Positions 21,721-31,049 of a DNA stretch of 64,000 nucleotides are shown here, piece after piece. The DNA comes from Mycolicibacterium nivoides. GTDB taxonomy: Bacteria; Actinomycetota; Actinomycetes; Mycobacteriales; Mycobacteriaceae. A program made the position numbers and the translations under genes. Each line of letters begins with the position of its first letter. Position 1 is the stretch's first letter. Below the pieces are notes generated by a model. The model ran no database searches. It was not told where the DNA came from and saw nothing but the letters and a program-made list of their open reading frames with translations. The stretch covers positions 4,645,208 to 4,709,207 of the forward strand of contig NZ_CP034072.1 of the NCBI RefSeq assembly GCF_003855255.1, written 5' to 3'.

Positions 21721-23190
21721 TCAAACCGTGGCGACGTCCCGGTTGGCCAGGACCGAATGCCGCCGGCCGTAAGCGAGGTACACCACCACGCCGATCGCCA
21801 TCCAGAGCAGAAACCGGATCCAGGTCAATCCGGTCAGGTTGAGCATCAACCACAGGCACGCCAGGATCGCCGCGATCGGCAACACCGGCACCCACGGCAC
21901 GCGGAACCCGCGCGGCAGGTCGGGGCGGGTCCGCCGCAGCACGATGACGCCCGCCGAGACCAGCACGAAGGCGAACAGTGTGCCGATGTTGACCATCTCC
22001 TCGAGCCGGCCCATCGGAAACACCGAGGCAGCGATGGCCACCAGCACACCGACGATCACAGTGATGCGGACCGGTGTCCCGTGACTGCCCGTGACGGCCA
22101 GTTTGCGCGGCAACAGACCGTCGCGCGACATCGCGAACAGCACCCGGGTCTGTCCGAGCATCAGAACGATCACCACCGTGGTGAGACCTGCGAGCGCTCC
22201 GATCGAGATGACCTTCGCGGCCCAGTGCACACCGTTGGCCTCGAAGGCCGTGGCCAGGTTGGCGTGGCCGTCCGGCGCATCGCGCAGCACGGTGTAGGAC
22301 ACCATGCCCGAAAGCACCACCGACACCGCGACATAGAGCACGGTGACGATGCCGAGCGAGGCCAGGATGCCGCGGGGTACGTCGCGCTGCGGATCGCGGG
22401 TCTCCTCGGCAGTGGTCGCGACGACGTCGAACCCGATGAACGCGAAGAACACGATCGAGGCGCCGGCCAGCACGCCGTACCAGCCGTAATGACTGCCGGC
22501 GGCCCCGGTCAGCAACGAGAACAACGACTGGTCGGCGCCGGTGGCCCCCTCACCGGCCTCGTTCGGCGGGATGAACGGGGTGTAGTTCGCGGCCTTGATG
22601 TAGAACGCGCCGACGATCACCACCAACAGCACGACCGACACCTTGATGATCGTGATCACCAGGCTGAAGTGCGCCGACAACTTCGTTCCGACCACCAGCA
22701 GGACCGTCACCAGCGCGATGATCACCAACGCGCCCCAGTCGACCGCCAGACCGCCGAAATCCGCGATCCCGCCGCCGAACCCGAACACCGTTCCGAGATA
22801 GCTCGACCAGCCCTTGGCCACCACCGCGGACGCGACGGCGAACTCCAGGATCAGATCCCACCCGATGATCCACGCGGCGAATTCGCCGAACGTGGCATAG
22901 GAAAAGGTGTAGGCGCTGCCTGCCACCGGCACGGTCGAGGCGAACTCGGCGTAGCACAAGGCGGCCAAACCACAGGCCACGGCGGCGATCACAAAGGCGA
23001 TCGAGATCGCCGGCCCAGTCAGATTGCCCGCCGTGGATGCGGTGATGGTGAAGATGCCCGCGCCGATCACGACCGAGACCCCGAACACCGTCAAGTCCCA
23101 CCACGTGAGGTCCTTGCGCAGCCGCGTCGACGGCTCGTCGGTGTCGGCTATCGACTGCTCGACAGATTTCGTTCGCCGAAGGGCAGACAT
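21721..23190 (-). CDS. APC-family amino-acid permease (Rv3253c-like)
   Basis: The 489-residue carrier has 12-14 hydrophobic segments and the APC/CAT landmarks: FGVSVVIGAGIFTITA near residue 40, FIGFDVVATTAEE near residue 250, and a C-terminal hydrophobic cluster ending near ARDVATV-type residues. The TAEE motif and length place it with cationic amino acid transporter-like proteins. Substrate is not certain. In M. tuberculosis the homologue Rv3253c is divergent from Rv3254; here a two-gene module separates them, and the first codons of this gene belong to a ~100-bp sequence that recurs before the Rv3254-like gene. Confidence 0.92.
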   Translation of the reverse strand: MSALRRTKSVEQSIADTDEPSTRLRKDLTWWDLTVFGVSVVIGAGIFTITASTAGNLTGPAISIAFVIAAVACGLAALCYAEFASTVPVAGSAYTFSYATFGEFAAWIIGWDLILEFAVASAVVAKGWSSYLGTVFGFGGGIADFGGLAVDWGALVIIALVTVLLVVGTKLSAHFSLVITIIKVSVVLLVVIVGAFYIKAANYTPFIPPNEAGEGATGADQSLFSLLTGAAGSHYGWYGVLAGASIVFFAFIGFDVVATTAEETRDPQRDVPRGILASLGIVTVLYVAVSVVLSGMVSYTVLRDAPDGHANLATAFEANGVHWAAKVISIGALAGLTTVVIVLMLGQTRVLFAMSRDGLLPRKLAVTGSHGTPVRITVIVGVLVAIAASVFPMGRLEEMVNIGTLFAFVLVSAGVIVLRRTRPDLPRGFRVPWVPVLPIAAILACLWLMLNLTGLTWIRFLLWMAIGVVVYLAYGRRHSVLANRDVATV

Positions 23191-23280
23191 ATTCGGTGTT
23201 GCCTCTCATCCTGTCCTGGGTCACGCAATGTTCCCACCACGGTGGCGGTGAAACAGGTAGGACTCTCAAACTTCGCCGAA
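23177..23280. repeat. Left copy of duplicated divergent-promoter sequence
   Basis: This segment aligns without gaps to 25802-25905 (offset 2625) for about 95 bases; 65 of 100 bases match by hand count, with the longest identical block GTTGCCTCTCAT (23198-23209). It spans the permease start codon and the region that, in the right copy, carries the start of the Rv3254-like flavoprotein. Here that start is lost, but the bases after it still resemble that gene's first codons. Confidence 0.75.
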
Positions 23281-23345
23281 CCGTGCCCTGCCGCCCCAGT
23301 GGGGTCTACGTCACACTTGGCCCCGATCGTGATACGGTCCCGCGC

Positions 23346-24179
23346 ATGGCTGAGCTCCCCTACTTTGACCTGCTGATCGATGAACGGCAGGACGGCGGCG
23401 AAACCGGCCAGCTGTGGGAAAACCAGGTGCACTGGGGCTACTGGGAGGACCCCAGGACCGCCAAGGGCACCCGGGCCGACTACATCGCCGCCATGGAGCA
23501 GATGGACCACGTCCTGTTCGCGGCAGGAAAGGTTGCCGACGGGCAGAAGCTGCTGGACGCAGGCTGCGGATTCGGCGGAACCATCCAGCAGATCAACGGC
23601 ACCTACTCCAACATGGATCTCACGGGCCTGAACATCGATGCGCGCCAGCTCGCGGCCGCCGAGGCCCAGACCAAGCCGGCCAACGGCAACAAGATCGGCT
23701 GGGTCGAAGCCGACGCCTGCCAGCTGCCGTTCGAGGACAACTCGTTCGACCGCGTTCTGGCCGTCGAGTGCATCTTCCATTTCCCGTCCCGTGAGAAGTT
23801 CCTCGCAGAAGCTGCGCGGGTGCTCAAGCCGGGCGGTTACCTGGCGGTGTCCGACTTCGTCCCGACCCTGATGTTCTTCGGCAAGACACCGATCTGGATG
23901 GCGATCCGTCCCAGGATCGCGAAGTCCTACGGAACGCTCGGCAATGTGCCCCTACGAGGCTACAAGTCCATGGGCAAGCGAGCGGGGCTCGAACTCGCGG
24001 CGAAGCGCAACATCAGGAAGAACACGTTGCCGACGTATCCGTTCCTGCTCAAGTTCTTCCGTGAGCAGGGGTCGGCGGATGCCCAGAAGACGATGATCGT
24101 CGGCACCCGCTGGATGAAATGGCTGTCCAAGCTCGGCCTCATCCAATACCGGGTGTACACGTACCACAAGCCCGCCTGA
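23346..24179 (+). CDS. Class I SAM-dependent methyltransferase
   Basis: The 277-residue protein has the SAM-binding motif LLDAGCGFGGT near residue 65, motif II LTGLNIDARQLAAA, and EADACQLPFEDNSFDRVLAVECIFHF, followed by FPSREKFLAEAARVLKPGGYL. It fits the mycobacterial methyltransferases near phthiotriol and sterol/quinone methylases, but the substrate cannot be read. The ATG at 23346 is chosen because earlier codons lie in the duplicated promoter. It converges on the AurF-like gene, and the two together replace the direct Rv3253c-Rv3254 junction seen in M. tuberculosis, so they form an accessory module. Confidence 0.88.
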   Translation: MAELPYFDLLIDERQDGGETGQLWENQVHWGYWEDPRTAKGTRADYIAAMEQMDHVLFAAGKVADGQKLLDAGCGFGGTIQQINGTYSNMDLTGLNIDARQLAAAEAQTKPANGNKIGWVEADACQLPFEDNSFDRVLAVECIFHFPSREKFLAEAARVLKPGGYLAVSDFVPTLMFFGKTPIWMAIRPRIAKSYGTLGNVPLRGYKSMGKRAGLELAAKRNIRKNTLPTYPFLLKFFREQGSADAQKTMIVGTRWMKWLSKLGLIQYRVYTYHKPA

Positions 24180-24210
24180 CGGCAGTCAGCTCGAACGAAA
24201 CCCCTTGACC

Positions 24211-24229
24211 AGCGGCGCTTGTCGCCGCT
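24211..24229 (+). terminator. Short hairpin after the methyltransferase gene
   Basis: AGCGGCG (24211-24217) pairs with CGCCGCT (24223-24229), followed by TTT. It lies 31 bp after the methyltransferase stop, between the two convergent genes of the inserted module. Confidence 0.45.
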
Positions 24230-24274
24230 TTGTCATGCGTGCGGTCAGCGGTGCGCGAAACGGTTCGGGCAGCG

Positions 24275-25582
24275 TCAGAGGGTGGGCATGAACTCGGCGA
24301 GCGCCAGGATCATGAACACCACCAAAGCGAGCCCGATCAGCCCACCTGCCGGAATCATGGCCACGCACACCGCAACCCACACGAAAAGCCGCGGCCATTC
24401 AAAAGGTTGATTGCCCATCACACCGCCACGACGTTCCCGCAGAGCGTGGTAGGCGGCCCACACGCCCGCGCCGGCAGCGGCACACGCGATGATCCGCAGT
24501 CCGTCCGGTGTCACCAGCAGGGCGACACCCGCCATGATCGCCACCGCTGTCAGGCGCGCCGTCACAGCGGTGTGAAGCCCGGCCACGCGTGTGATCGCCG
24601 AACCCCGATCCGGCTCACCCCGGTAGCGCGGTAACCGCCCCTCGATACCCAACATTCGCCAGATCCAGCGCGACCATGTCGTTCGCAGGCCGAGATCCTC
24701 GGCCACCCGCCGAACGTCGGCGGCCGATTCCGCCATCATCTGGCGCGACTGATCACTGCGCCAGAACGCCGCCTTGAAGACCTGGCGCGGAACCCCGAAC
24801 TGCCGGGCGAAAGTGCGTGGCGGACCGATCATCTCCCCGATCAACCACCGGAGAAAGAATGGGAAAAGAATGGCATACCACGCCCGCTTCAATCGCGTGA
24901 CGCGTTGCATCCGCTGAGCCAGGAGGTCGTCGGCAAACGAAATGTGGCGAGCTTCCTCGGCCAGATGAATGTAGGTGATCTTGTTCAGAAGCGGCGGTAC
25001 GTGCGCCGCGCCGCGGTGCTGAAGCGTCTGCTGAAAGTGCAGCGGCTGTTCACCGCACAGCACCCCGATGAAATGGATGATGTTGGCATAACCGCCGATA
25101 AAGCCCAGGATCGGTCCAATGAACCGGGAGCCGCGCCGCATTCCTGGCACATCCTCGCCGGTGCGATTGACGAATTCCTGGAACATCTGGATGTGATTGC
25201 ATTCGTCGATGAGCTCGTGGAGCAGATACTGGAATACCGGTGAACCGTTCGGCATCTTGCCGGCGTAATGCACCACTCCGCGAATCAACATCATTTCGAA
25301 CTGGAGCGTGACTTTCAGGGTGTTCGCGGTGATCCAGCGGCCCATGTCAATTCGACGCTGCAACGGCTGTTGGGCATACCAGTCCGTCGCCGCGAGCGGG
25401 GCACTGTCTGGGTCCAGCTGCCAGCGCGGATCGTGCTCGTCCAACGCGTTCTCGGGTGCGTCCCAGTCGATGTCGACGTAGGGATCGAAGCGCCGACGGA
25501 CCGTAGCACGAGAGAGGGCCTCCACTCGTTCGAAGTAAAGGTCCCCCGTTGCTGTGCCGTCCGCGTCGCCGACCGTTGTCAT
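24275..25582 (-). CDS. AurF-like diiron oxygenase with C-terminal membrane segments
   Basis: The 435-residue protein has an AurF/p-aminobenzoate N-oxygenase-like domain (residues ~60-310) with two carboxylate/histidine helices, HELIDECNHIQMF near residue 145 and HLAEEARHISFADD near residue 210, that supply a diiron site. AurF enzymes oxidise aryl amines to nitro groups; other members act on lipids or alkenes. After residue ~340 come three hydrophobic stretches (GLRIIACAAAGAGVWAAYH, VWVAVCVAMIPAGG and LALVVFMILALAEF), which suggests anchoring in the membrane and an apolar substrate. It is convergent with a methyltransferase gene and divergent from the Rv3254-like gene. Confidence 0.82.
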   Translation of the reverse strand: MTTVGDADGTATGDLYFERVEALSRATVRRRFDPYVDIDWDAPENALDEHDPRWQLDPDSAPLAATDWYAQQPLQRRIDMGRWITANTLKVTLQFEMMLIRGVVHYAGKMPNGSPVFQYLLHELIDECNHIQMFQEFVNRTGEDVPGMRRGSRFIGPILGFIGGYANIIHFIGVLCGEQPLHFQQTLQHRGAAHVPPLLNKITYIHLAEEARHISFADDLLAQRMQRVTRLKRAWYAILFPFFLRWLIGEMIGPPRTFARQFGVPRQVFKAAFWRSDQSRQMMAESAADVRRVAEDLGLRTTWSRWIWRMLGIEGRLPRYRGEPDRGSAITRVAGLHTAVTARLTAVAIMAGVALLVTPDGLRIIACAAAGAGVWAAYHALRERRGGVMGNQPFEWPRLFVWVAVCVAMIPAGGLIGLALVVFMILALAEFMPTL

Positions 25583-25801
25583 TTCCCCATCCGTTGATGT
25601 GTGAGTTTCCTTGCAGAGGGTATCAACCTGAGAGCCGTATCACGGCCCTAGCCACGGGATTGTGCCACGAGTTGTTGCAAGTCCGTTAGGTGGGCGGAAC
25701 CAGCGCTGACGGCGGCATGGGCGCGGACCACCGACGAGAGAGCCGACCGGCGGCGAAGGCGACGCAAGGACCCGCGCGAGGGGCTGCCCGCAGACGATGA
25801 C

Positions 25802-25906
25802 AGAAAGGCACACAGAATTGACGTTGCCTCTCATTCGGACCCGGTTCGTGCTCAGTTCGCAGTACCGTAGCCGTCATATGCGCAGGACTCACGAACTTTC
25901 GTCGAA
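25802..25906. repeat. Right copy of duplicated divergent-promoter sequence
   Basis: This segment matches 23177-23280. It includes the start region of the Rv3254-like gene (ATG at 25878) and, on the minus strand, a decayed version of the permease start: GTGTGCCTTTC where the intact gene has ATGTCTGCCCTTCGG. It therefore looks like one of two copies of an ancestral divergent promoter. Upstream of it, 25583-25801 holds no gene that I can see. Confidence 0.75.
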
Positions 25907-27257
25907 ACAAGCCGTTGTTGTCGGAGGGAGCATCGCCGGGCTGTGCGCAGCCCGGGTGCTCGCCGACCATTTCGACCGCGTCATCCTCTACGAACGTGAC
26001 GAGCTGCCGGACCAACCGGTCAATCGCAGCGCCATACCGCAGGGCCAGCATGTCCATCTGCTGATGGCCCGTGGTGCTCAGGAACTGGAAGAGCTGTTCC
26101 CCGGATTGCTCCACGACATGGCGGCCTCCGGCGTCCCGGTGATACGCAACCGTCGCGAGTTGATCCACTTCGACGCGGCCGGCCACGTCCTCGAAACCGG
26201 ACTGGACGACAAGTACGTCGCCTATGTGCCCAGCCGCGGCCACCTCGAATGGCAGATCCGCAAGAGGGTGAGCGCGATGCCCGGCATCGAGATCGCGCAC
26301 CGAGCCGTCGCACATCCGCAGTACGACCCGGCAGCCGAGCGGGTGACCGGCGTCGTCCTCGACGACGGTGATGTCACGCCGGCCGATCTGGTGGTCGACG
26401 CGTCAGGCCGCGGCAGCCGGCTTCCGACGTGGTTGCAGCAGTGGGGATTCGAGCGCCCACGCGAGGATTCGGTACAGGTGGGCGTGACCTACGCCTCGCA
26501 CCGCGTGAAGATCCCCGACGGCATGATGCCCCAGAAGATGGTCATCGTCGGCGCCACCCGAAACCGCCCACTGGGGATGGGCATGCTGTTCCACGAGGAC
26601 GGCATCTGGATGGTGACGGCATTCGGGGTGGCCAAGGCCGAACCGCCGCGTGACTTCGCGGAGGTCTGCACGCTGGCCGACGAGCTGCTGCCGCCCGAGA
26701 TCAGCGCAGCGTTGCGAGCCGGGACTCCCGTCGGCGAAATGAACGTGCACCGGTACCCGACGAGCAAGTGGCGCCGCTACGAGCGGATCAACAAATTTCC
26801 CACCGGCATCCTGCCGTTCGGTGACGCCATCGCCAGCCTCAACCCCACGTTCGGGCAGGGCGTGACGATGGCGGCACTGCAGGCCGGCAATCTGCGCCGG
26901 GCGCTGGCCCAGGGCATGGACAACGTGATGTGGCGGCTGGCGTTCCGCAACGCCAAGACGATCTGGCCGGTGTGGATGATGAACGGCGCGGCGGACCACA
27001 CCGAACACGGGGCGCAGGGCGACCGCCCCTGGTGGTACCGGCCGGCGTACGAACTCTTCACTCAGTTTGTCGCCGCAGCCGAGACCGACCCCGTTCTGGC
27101 CGAATGGTTCTTGAGCAGAACCAGCTTGCTCGACAGCCTGTATCTGGTGCCGACACCCCGCCTGATCGGCCGTGCGATGCGCAACAACGTCAAGCAGTGG
27201 GTCGCCGGGCGCAAGAGCCGAGACGGCGAGGTCAACACCCTCGACACTGTGGCGTGA
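25878..27257 (+). CDS. Rv3254-like FAD-dependent oxidoreductase
   Basis: The 459-residue flavoprotein has an N-terminal Rossmann motif VVVGGSIAGLCAARVL (residues ~14-29), ERDELPDQP, and the FAD-ribityl motif PFGDAIASLNPTFGQG near residue 315, the layout of class A flavoprotein monooxygenases or geranylgeranyl-reductase-like enzymes. The substrate is unknown. The ATG at 25878 is used; the frame is open upstream to 25797 but that part is the duplicated promoter sequence. It ends 10 bp from the convergent manA. It is the homologue of Rv3254 by position and fold. Confidence 0.88.
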   Translation: MRRTHELSSKQAVVVGGSIAGLCAARVLADHFDRVILYERDELPDQPVNRSAIPQGQHVHLLMARGAQELEELFPGLLHDMAASGVPVIRNRRELIHFDAAGHVLETGLDDKYVAYVPSRGHLEWQIRKRVSAMPGIEIAHRAVAHPQYDPAAERVTGVVLDDGDVTPADLVVDASGRGSRLPTWLQQWGFERPREDSVQVGVTYASHRVKIPDGMMPQKMVIVGATRNRPLGMGMLFHEDGIWMVTAFGVAKAEPPRDFAEVCTLADELLPPEISAALRAGTPVGEMNVHRYPTSKWRRYERINKFPTGILPFGDAIASLNPTFGQGVTMAALQAGNLRRALAQGMDNVMWRLAFRNAKTIWPVWMMNGAADHTEHGAQGDRPWWYRPAYELFTQFVAAAETDPVLAEWFLSRTSLLDSLYLVPTPRLIGRAMRNNVKQWVAGRKSRDGEVNTLDTVA

Positions 27258-27267
27258 CCGGTACCCG

Positions 27268-28494
27268 CTAGATCCCGATGGTCACGCGGAACAGTTTCGT
27301 CGGCTCGGCGGCGGTCAACCGGATGGGGCCGTCCTCGGCCGCCACCCAGGCCGCCGCGCCGCGCTGCATGGTCAGCTTGTCGTCGTCGGCATAGATCACC
27401 GCGGAGCCCTCGGTGCACAGCAGCAGCTGCGGACCATCGTGGTGGGAGTGCACGTCGATCTCGGCACCGATGTGTTCACCGTCGACCGCCAACACGGACA
27501 CCGCGAACTCCTGTGCGGGCGTCTGATAGATGGTTTCCGCCCCGTCCGTGACGGTTTCCGGACGGAGCCGCTCCTCCGGGGTCGGGGTGAAGTCCAGCAC
27601 CCGCAGCAGCTCAGGCACATCCACGTGCTTCGGGGTCAGCCCACCGCGCAGCACGTTGTCGGAGTTGGCCATCACCTCGACGCCGACACCGTGCAGGTAT
27701 GCGTGCAGGTTTCCGGCAGGAAGGTAGATACCCTCCCCGGCGCGCAGGCTGATGCGGTTGAGCAACAGGGAGGCCAGCACGCCGGCATCACCGGGATAAC
27801 GCTCACCGAGTTCCAGCACCGTCTTGACCTCGGCGGCGAATTTCTTTGCCCCGGAACGGATGTAATGGACCGCTCCGTCGAGAACGGCAGGCACCAGTAC
27901 GTCGAGGTCAGGCTGCGGCGCGGTGATCCAGGTGGTGAACAGAGCCCGCAACCCGTCGGCGTCGGACTGATCGGAGAGCAGGTTGATGAACGGGTCCAGA
28001 TCCGAGACCGCAAGTGCGCGCATCAACTCGACCGTGCGGTCCACGGTGCGGAATCCGGCGAGCGCATCGAATTGTCCCAGCGCAACCAGTAATTCGGGTT
28101 TGTGGCTCCGGTCGCGGTAATTGCGTACTGGGGAGGACACCGGGATGTCCAGCCGATCCTCGCGGTCGAAGCCCTCCCGGGCCTGCGCGGCGCTGGGATG
28201 AGCCTGCAACGACAACGGTTCGTCGGCCGCCAGCACCTTGACCAGGAACGGCAGCGCATCGCCGAATCGGCCGATCGCCACGCTGCCCAACTGACCCTCT
28301 GGGTCGTCGTGAACCGCCTGCAGCAGCGACTCTTCACCGTGTTCGGTCTGCAGCCAGGCCGGGTCGCCCGGATGTGCTCCGAGCCACAGTTCAGCCTCCG
28401 GATGGATTGTCGGACTGGGCCTTCCGGTGAAATCAGCGATTGCCGTACGCGAACCCCAGGCATAGGTCCGCACCGCGCCCCGTAGCAGATGCAC
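27268..28494 (-). CDS. manA: Mannose-6-phosphate isomerase, type I
   Basis: The 408-residue zinc enzyme interconverts fructose-6-phosphate and mannose-6-phosphate. Zinc-site stretches are HPEAELWLG near residue 32 and LQAHPSAAQAREG near residue 95, and the active-site region NLHAYLHGVGVEVMANSDNVLRGGLTPKH lies near residue 270. It supplies mannose for PIMs, LM/LAM and mycothiol-independent glycans. The SIS-domain gene and pmmA lie directly upstream in the same direction with gaps of 3 and -4 bp, so the three genes form one mannose-activation operon. Confidence 0.95.
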   Translation of the reverse strand: MHLLRGAVRTYAWGSRTAIADFTGRPSPTIHPEAELWLGAHPGDPAWLQTEHGEESLLQAVHDDPEGQLGSVAIGRFGDALPFLVKVLAADEPLSLQAHPSAAQAREGFDREDRLDIPVSSPVRNYRDRSHKPELLVALGQFDALAGFRTVDRTVELMRALAVSDLDPFINLLSDQSDADGLRALFTTWITAPQPDLDVLVPAVLDGAVHYIRSGAKKFAAEVKTVLELGERYPGDAGVLASLLLNRISLRAGEGIYLPAGNLHAYLHGVGVEVMANSDNVLRGGLTPKHVDVPELLRVLDFTPTPEERLRPETVTDGAETIYQTPAQEFAVSVLAVDGEHIGAEIDVHSHHDGPQLLLCTEGSAVIYADDDKLTMQRGAAAWVAAEDGPIRLTAAEPTKLFRVTIGI

Positions 28495-28497
28495 TTC

Positions 28498-29568
28498 TTA
28501 TCCTCGAACCAGTTTCAAATATACGGCCGTCATCTCCAAGCGGACAGCCAGAATCGCCAGTTGTTGTTCCGGGCGCCCGGCCGGCAGGGTCGTCTCCGCC
28601 GATTCCGGCACATCCTCGGCGCCGATCACCGCGATGTCGTCGAATCCGTTGACGCGTGCCGCCACCGCTTGTCGTTCGGTGTCGGTGATCAATGCGAACG
28701 TACGCATGCGGCGCGGCAGCGGTCCGTCGATCTCCTCGTCATGGAACAGCGACCTGGCCCCGGCCGGCCCCACGGCGCCACTGCCTATCGCAGCGAGCAC
28801 GTCGCCCAGTCCGGCTGCCGCCACCACTTCCCCGGCCAGGCGCAGCATCACGGCTGCCCCGTGCCGGGCCAGCGCCAGGGTGGCCGGATTGTCGCCGGCC
28901 AGCACGACCGCGCTGTCCGACATCCGCTCGGCCAGCGTTTTGGCCGGGTTGGTGAACAGCTCTCGCCCGACGCTGTTGCGCAGCGCCTCGGCGTCCAGTT
29001 CATCGGCCAGCGCGGACAGATCCACGTGCATCCCCGGATCCACGACATGCAGCGCGGCCAGACCCGCGGCCAGGTACCTGGTCAGCCCGAAGTCGTCGGG
29101 CACCCACAGCCGGGGCGCCAGCACCACCGCGCGCCCGGCCGCGATGTCCCGCAACGGCCCCTCGTTGGGCGCCACGATCAGCACCCGGGCACCCCGGCGC
29201 ACGCCGGTGGCCGCTGCGTTCACCAGGGCCGGATCACCCGGGTCGTCGCCGGCCACGATCAGCACGTCGAGCGCACCGAGCCACGGCGGGGTCTCGGCGG
29301 CCACCACGATGGGCGCCGAGATCGACGCGCCCAGTGCGGTGACCAACATGGCCCCGGCATTCTCGGCCGTACCGCGGCCGGCAACCCAAATGACCGTGCG
29401 CGGTGGGTAATCGGCGCGCAGCGGGTCGAGCAGACCCTCTGCCAACGCCGCGGCGGTGGCCCGAACCTGGGCTCCCGCCATGGCCGCGGCCCGCAGCAGA
29501 CCGTTGCGATCGGCGGCGAGAAGTCCGTCGCCGTCGCCTAGATCGACCGTGGCGTCCACGGCGTTCAC
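28498..29568 (-). CDS. SIS-domain protein (Rv3256c/TobH-like)
   Basis: The 356-residue protein has two sugar-isomerase-like halves. The first contains RTVIWVAGRGTAENAGAMLVTALG and a GDDPGDPALVNAA loop, typical of SIS phosphosugar binding; the second has RTFALITDTERQAVAARVNG. It resembles phosphoglucose/phosphomannose isomerase-like proteins but lacks an obvious catalytic set. It overlaps pmmA by 4 bp and precedes manA by 3 bp, so it probably acts with mannose phosphate enzymes, perhaps as a regulator or second isomerase. That role is inferred from context. Confidence 0.82.
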   Translation of the reverse strand: MNAVDATVDLGDGDGLLAADRNGLLRAAAMAGAQVRATAAALAEGLLDPLRADYPPRTVIWVAGRGTAENAGAMLVTALGASISAPIVVAAETPPWLGALDVLIVAGDDPGDPALVNAAATGVRRGARVLIVAPNEGPLRDIAAGRAVVLAPRLWVPDDFGLTRYLAAGLAALHVVDPGMHVDLSALADELDAEALRNSVGRELFTNPAKTLAERMSDSAVVLAGDNPATLALARHGAAVMLRLAGEVVAAAGLGDVLAAIGSGAVGPAGARSLFHDEEIDGPLPRRMRTFALITDTERQAVAARVNGFDDIAVIGAEDVPESAETTLPAGRPEQQLAILAVRLEMTAVYLKLVRG

Positions 29569-30953
29569 GGCACCGGCTCGCTCACCCCACGGATCTGTGC
29601 CGAAACTCTGTCGACGAGCGCGGCGACGTCCTCGGCGGTACGCGCTTCCACGTTGAGCCGCAACAGTGGCTCGGTGTTCGACGTGCGCAGGTTGAACCAG
29701 CTGCCGTCACCGAGATCGACCGTGACCCCGTCGAGGTGGTCGATGGACTGGATCGAGCTGCCGAAGGATCTGAGCACGGCCTCCACGCATGCCGGGGCAT
29801 CGCTGACGGTGAAGTTGATCTCGCCGGAGGCCTCGTACCGCTGGTAGTCCGCCATGAACTCCGAAAGCGGGCGGTCCTGCTCGCCCAGTGCGGCCAGCAC
29901 GTGCAGGGCCGCCAGCATGCCGGAATCGGCGCCCCAGAAATCACGGAAGTAGTAGTGCGCCGAGTGTTCCCCACCGAAGATCGCGCCGGTCTCGGCCATC
30001 AGCGCCTTGATGTAGGAGTGCCCGACCCGAGACCGCACAGGGGTGCCGCCACGCTCGATCACCAATTCGGGAACGGCGCGCGAGGTGATCAGGTTGTGGA
30101 TCACCGTGGCACCGATCTCCCGCTTGAGCTCACGGGCGGCCACCAATGCCGTCACTGCCGACGGCGACACGGGACGGCCGAGTTCATCGACAACGAAGCA
30201 GCGGTCGGCGTCGCCGTCGAACGCCAGGCCGATGTCGGCACCGGTGGCCAGCACATGGGCCTGCAGGTCGATCAGGTTGGCCGGATTCAGCGGGTTGGCC
30301 TCGTGATTGGGGAAGGTGCCGTCGAGTTCGAAGAACAGCGGGAGCACGGTGGCGCCGGGGATCGGCCCGAGAACCGCGGGGGTGGTGTGGCCGGCCATGC
30401 CGTTGCCGGCATCGACCGCGATGCGCAGCGGCCGCAGCGTGCTCAGATCGACAAGGGACCGAAGGAAGCTGCCGTAGTCGTCCAGCACATCGCGATCGGA
30501 GAGGGCTCCGGCCGGGCCGTCATAGGTGGGCACCCCCGCGATCACCTCGTCGGAGATGACCGACAGTCCGGTGTCCTTGCCCACGGGCTTGGCCCCGGCC
30601 CGGCACAGTTTGATCCCGTTGTAGGCGGCGGGGTTGTGGCTCGCGGTGAACATCGCCCCGGGACAATCCAACAGGCCCGAAGCGAAATACAGCTGATCGG
30701 TGGAGGCCAGGCCGATGCGGACCACATCCAGGCCCTGGGCGGTGACACCATCGGCGAATGCCGATGCCAGCGTTGGCGAACTCGCCCGCATGTCGTAGCC
30801 GATCGCCACCTGCACGGCGCCTTCGCCACGGACCAGACGAGCGAATGCGCCGCCGACCTCGGTCACGAATGCCTCGTCGATCTGACTGCCGACCAGACCT
30901 CTGACGTCATAGGCCTTGATGACATCGTGAACAGCCGCCGCTGGCCTAGACAT
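29565..30953 (-). CDS. pmmA: Phosphomannomutase
   Basis: The 462-residue alpha-D-phosphohexomutase converts mannose-6-phosphate to mannose-1-phosphate. The phosphoserine loop TASHNP lies near residue 105, the metal site GDADRCF near residue 250, the sugar loop GGEHSAHYYF near residue 325, and the phosphate-binding RTSNTEP near residue 425. All four hallmark motifs are intact. It corresponds to Rv3257c (also called manB in some annotations). It opens the pmmA-SIS-manA operon; a 96-bp gap separates it from the DUF3499 gene. Confidence 0.95.
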   Translation of the reverse strand: MSRPAAAVHDVIKAYDVRGLVGSQIDEAFVTEVGGAFARLVRGEGAVQVAIGYDMRASSPTLASAFADGVTAQGLDVVRIGLASTDQLYFASGLLDCPGAMFTASHNPAAYNGIKLCRAGAKPVGKDTGLSVISDEVIAGVPTYDGPAGALSDRDVLDDYGSFLRSLVDLSTLRPLRIAVDAGNGMAGHTTPAVLGPIPGATVLPLFFELDGTFPNHEANPLNPANLIDLQAHVLATGADIGLAFDGDADRCFVVDELGRPVSPSAVTALVAARELKREIGATVIHNLITSRAVPELVIERGGTPVRSRVGHSYIKALMAETGAIFGGEHSAHYYFRDFWGADSGMLAALHVLAALGEQDRPLSEFMADYQRYEASGEINFTVSDAPACVEAVLRSFGSSIQSIDHLDGVTVDLGDGSWFNLRTSNTEPLLRLNVEARTAEDVAALVDRVSAQIRGVSEPVP

Positions 30954-31049
30954 ATAGCTCCTTGTGAAACGGAATCGTTGGCGCCAGCCTAACCGTCGGG
31001 CGGCGTCGACACGTTCACTACTCTTGGGCCGGTCGTGGTCTGTTCAGGG

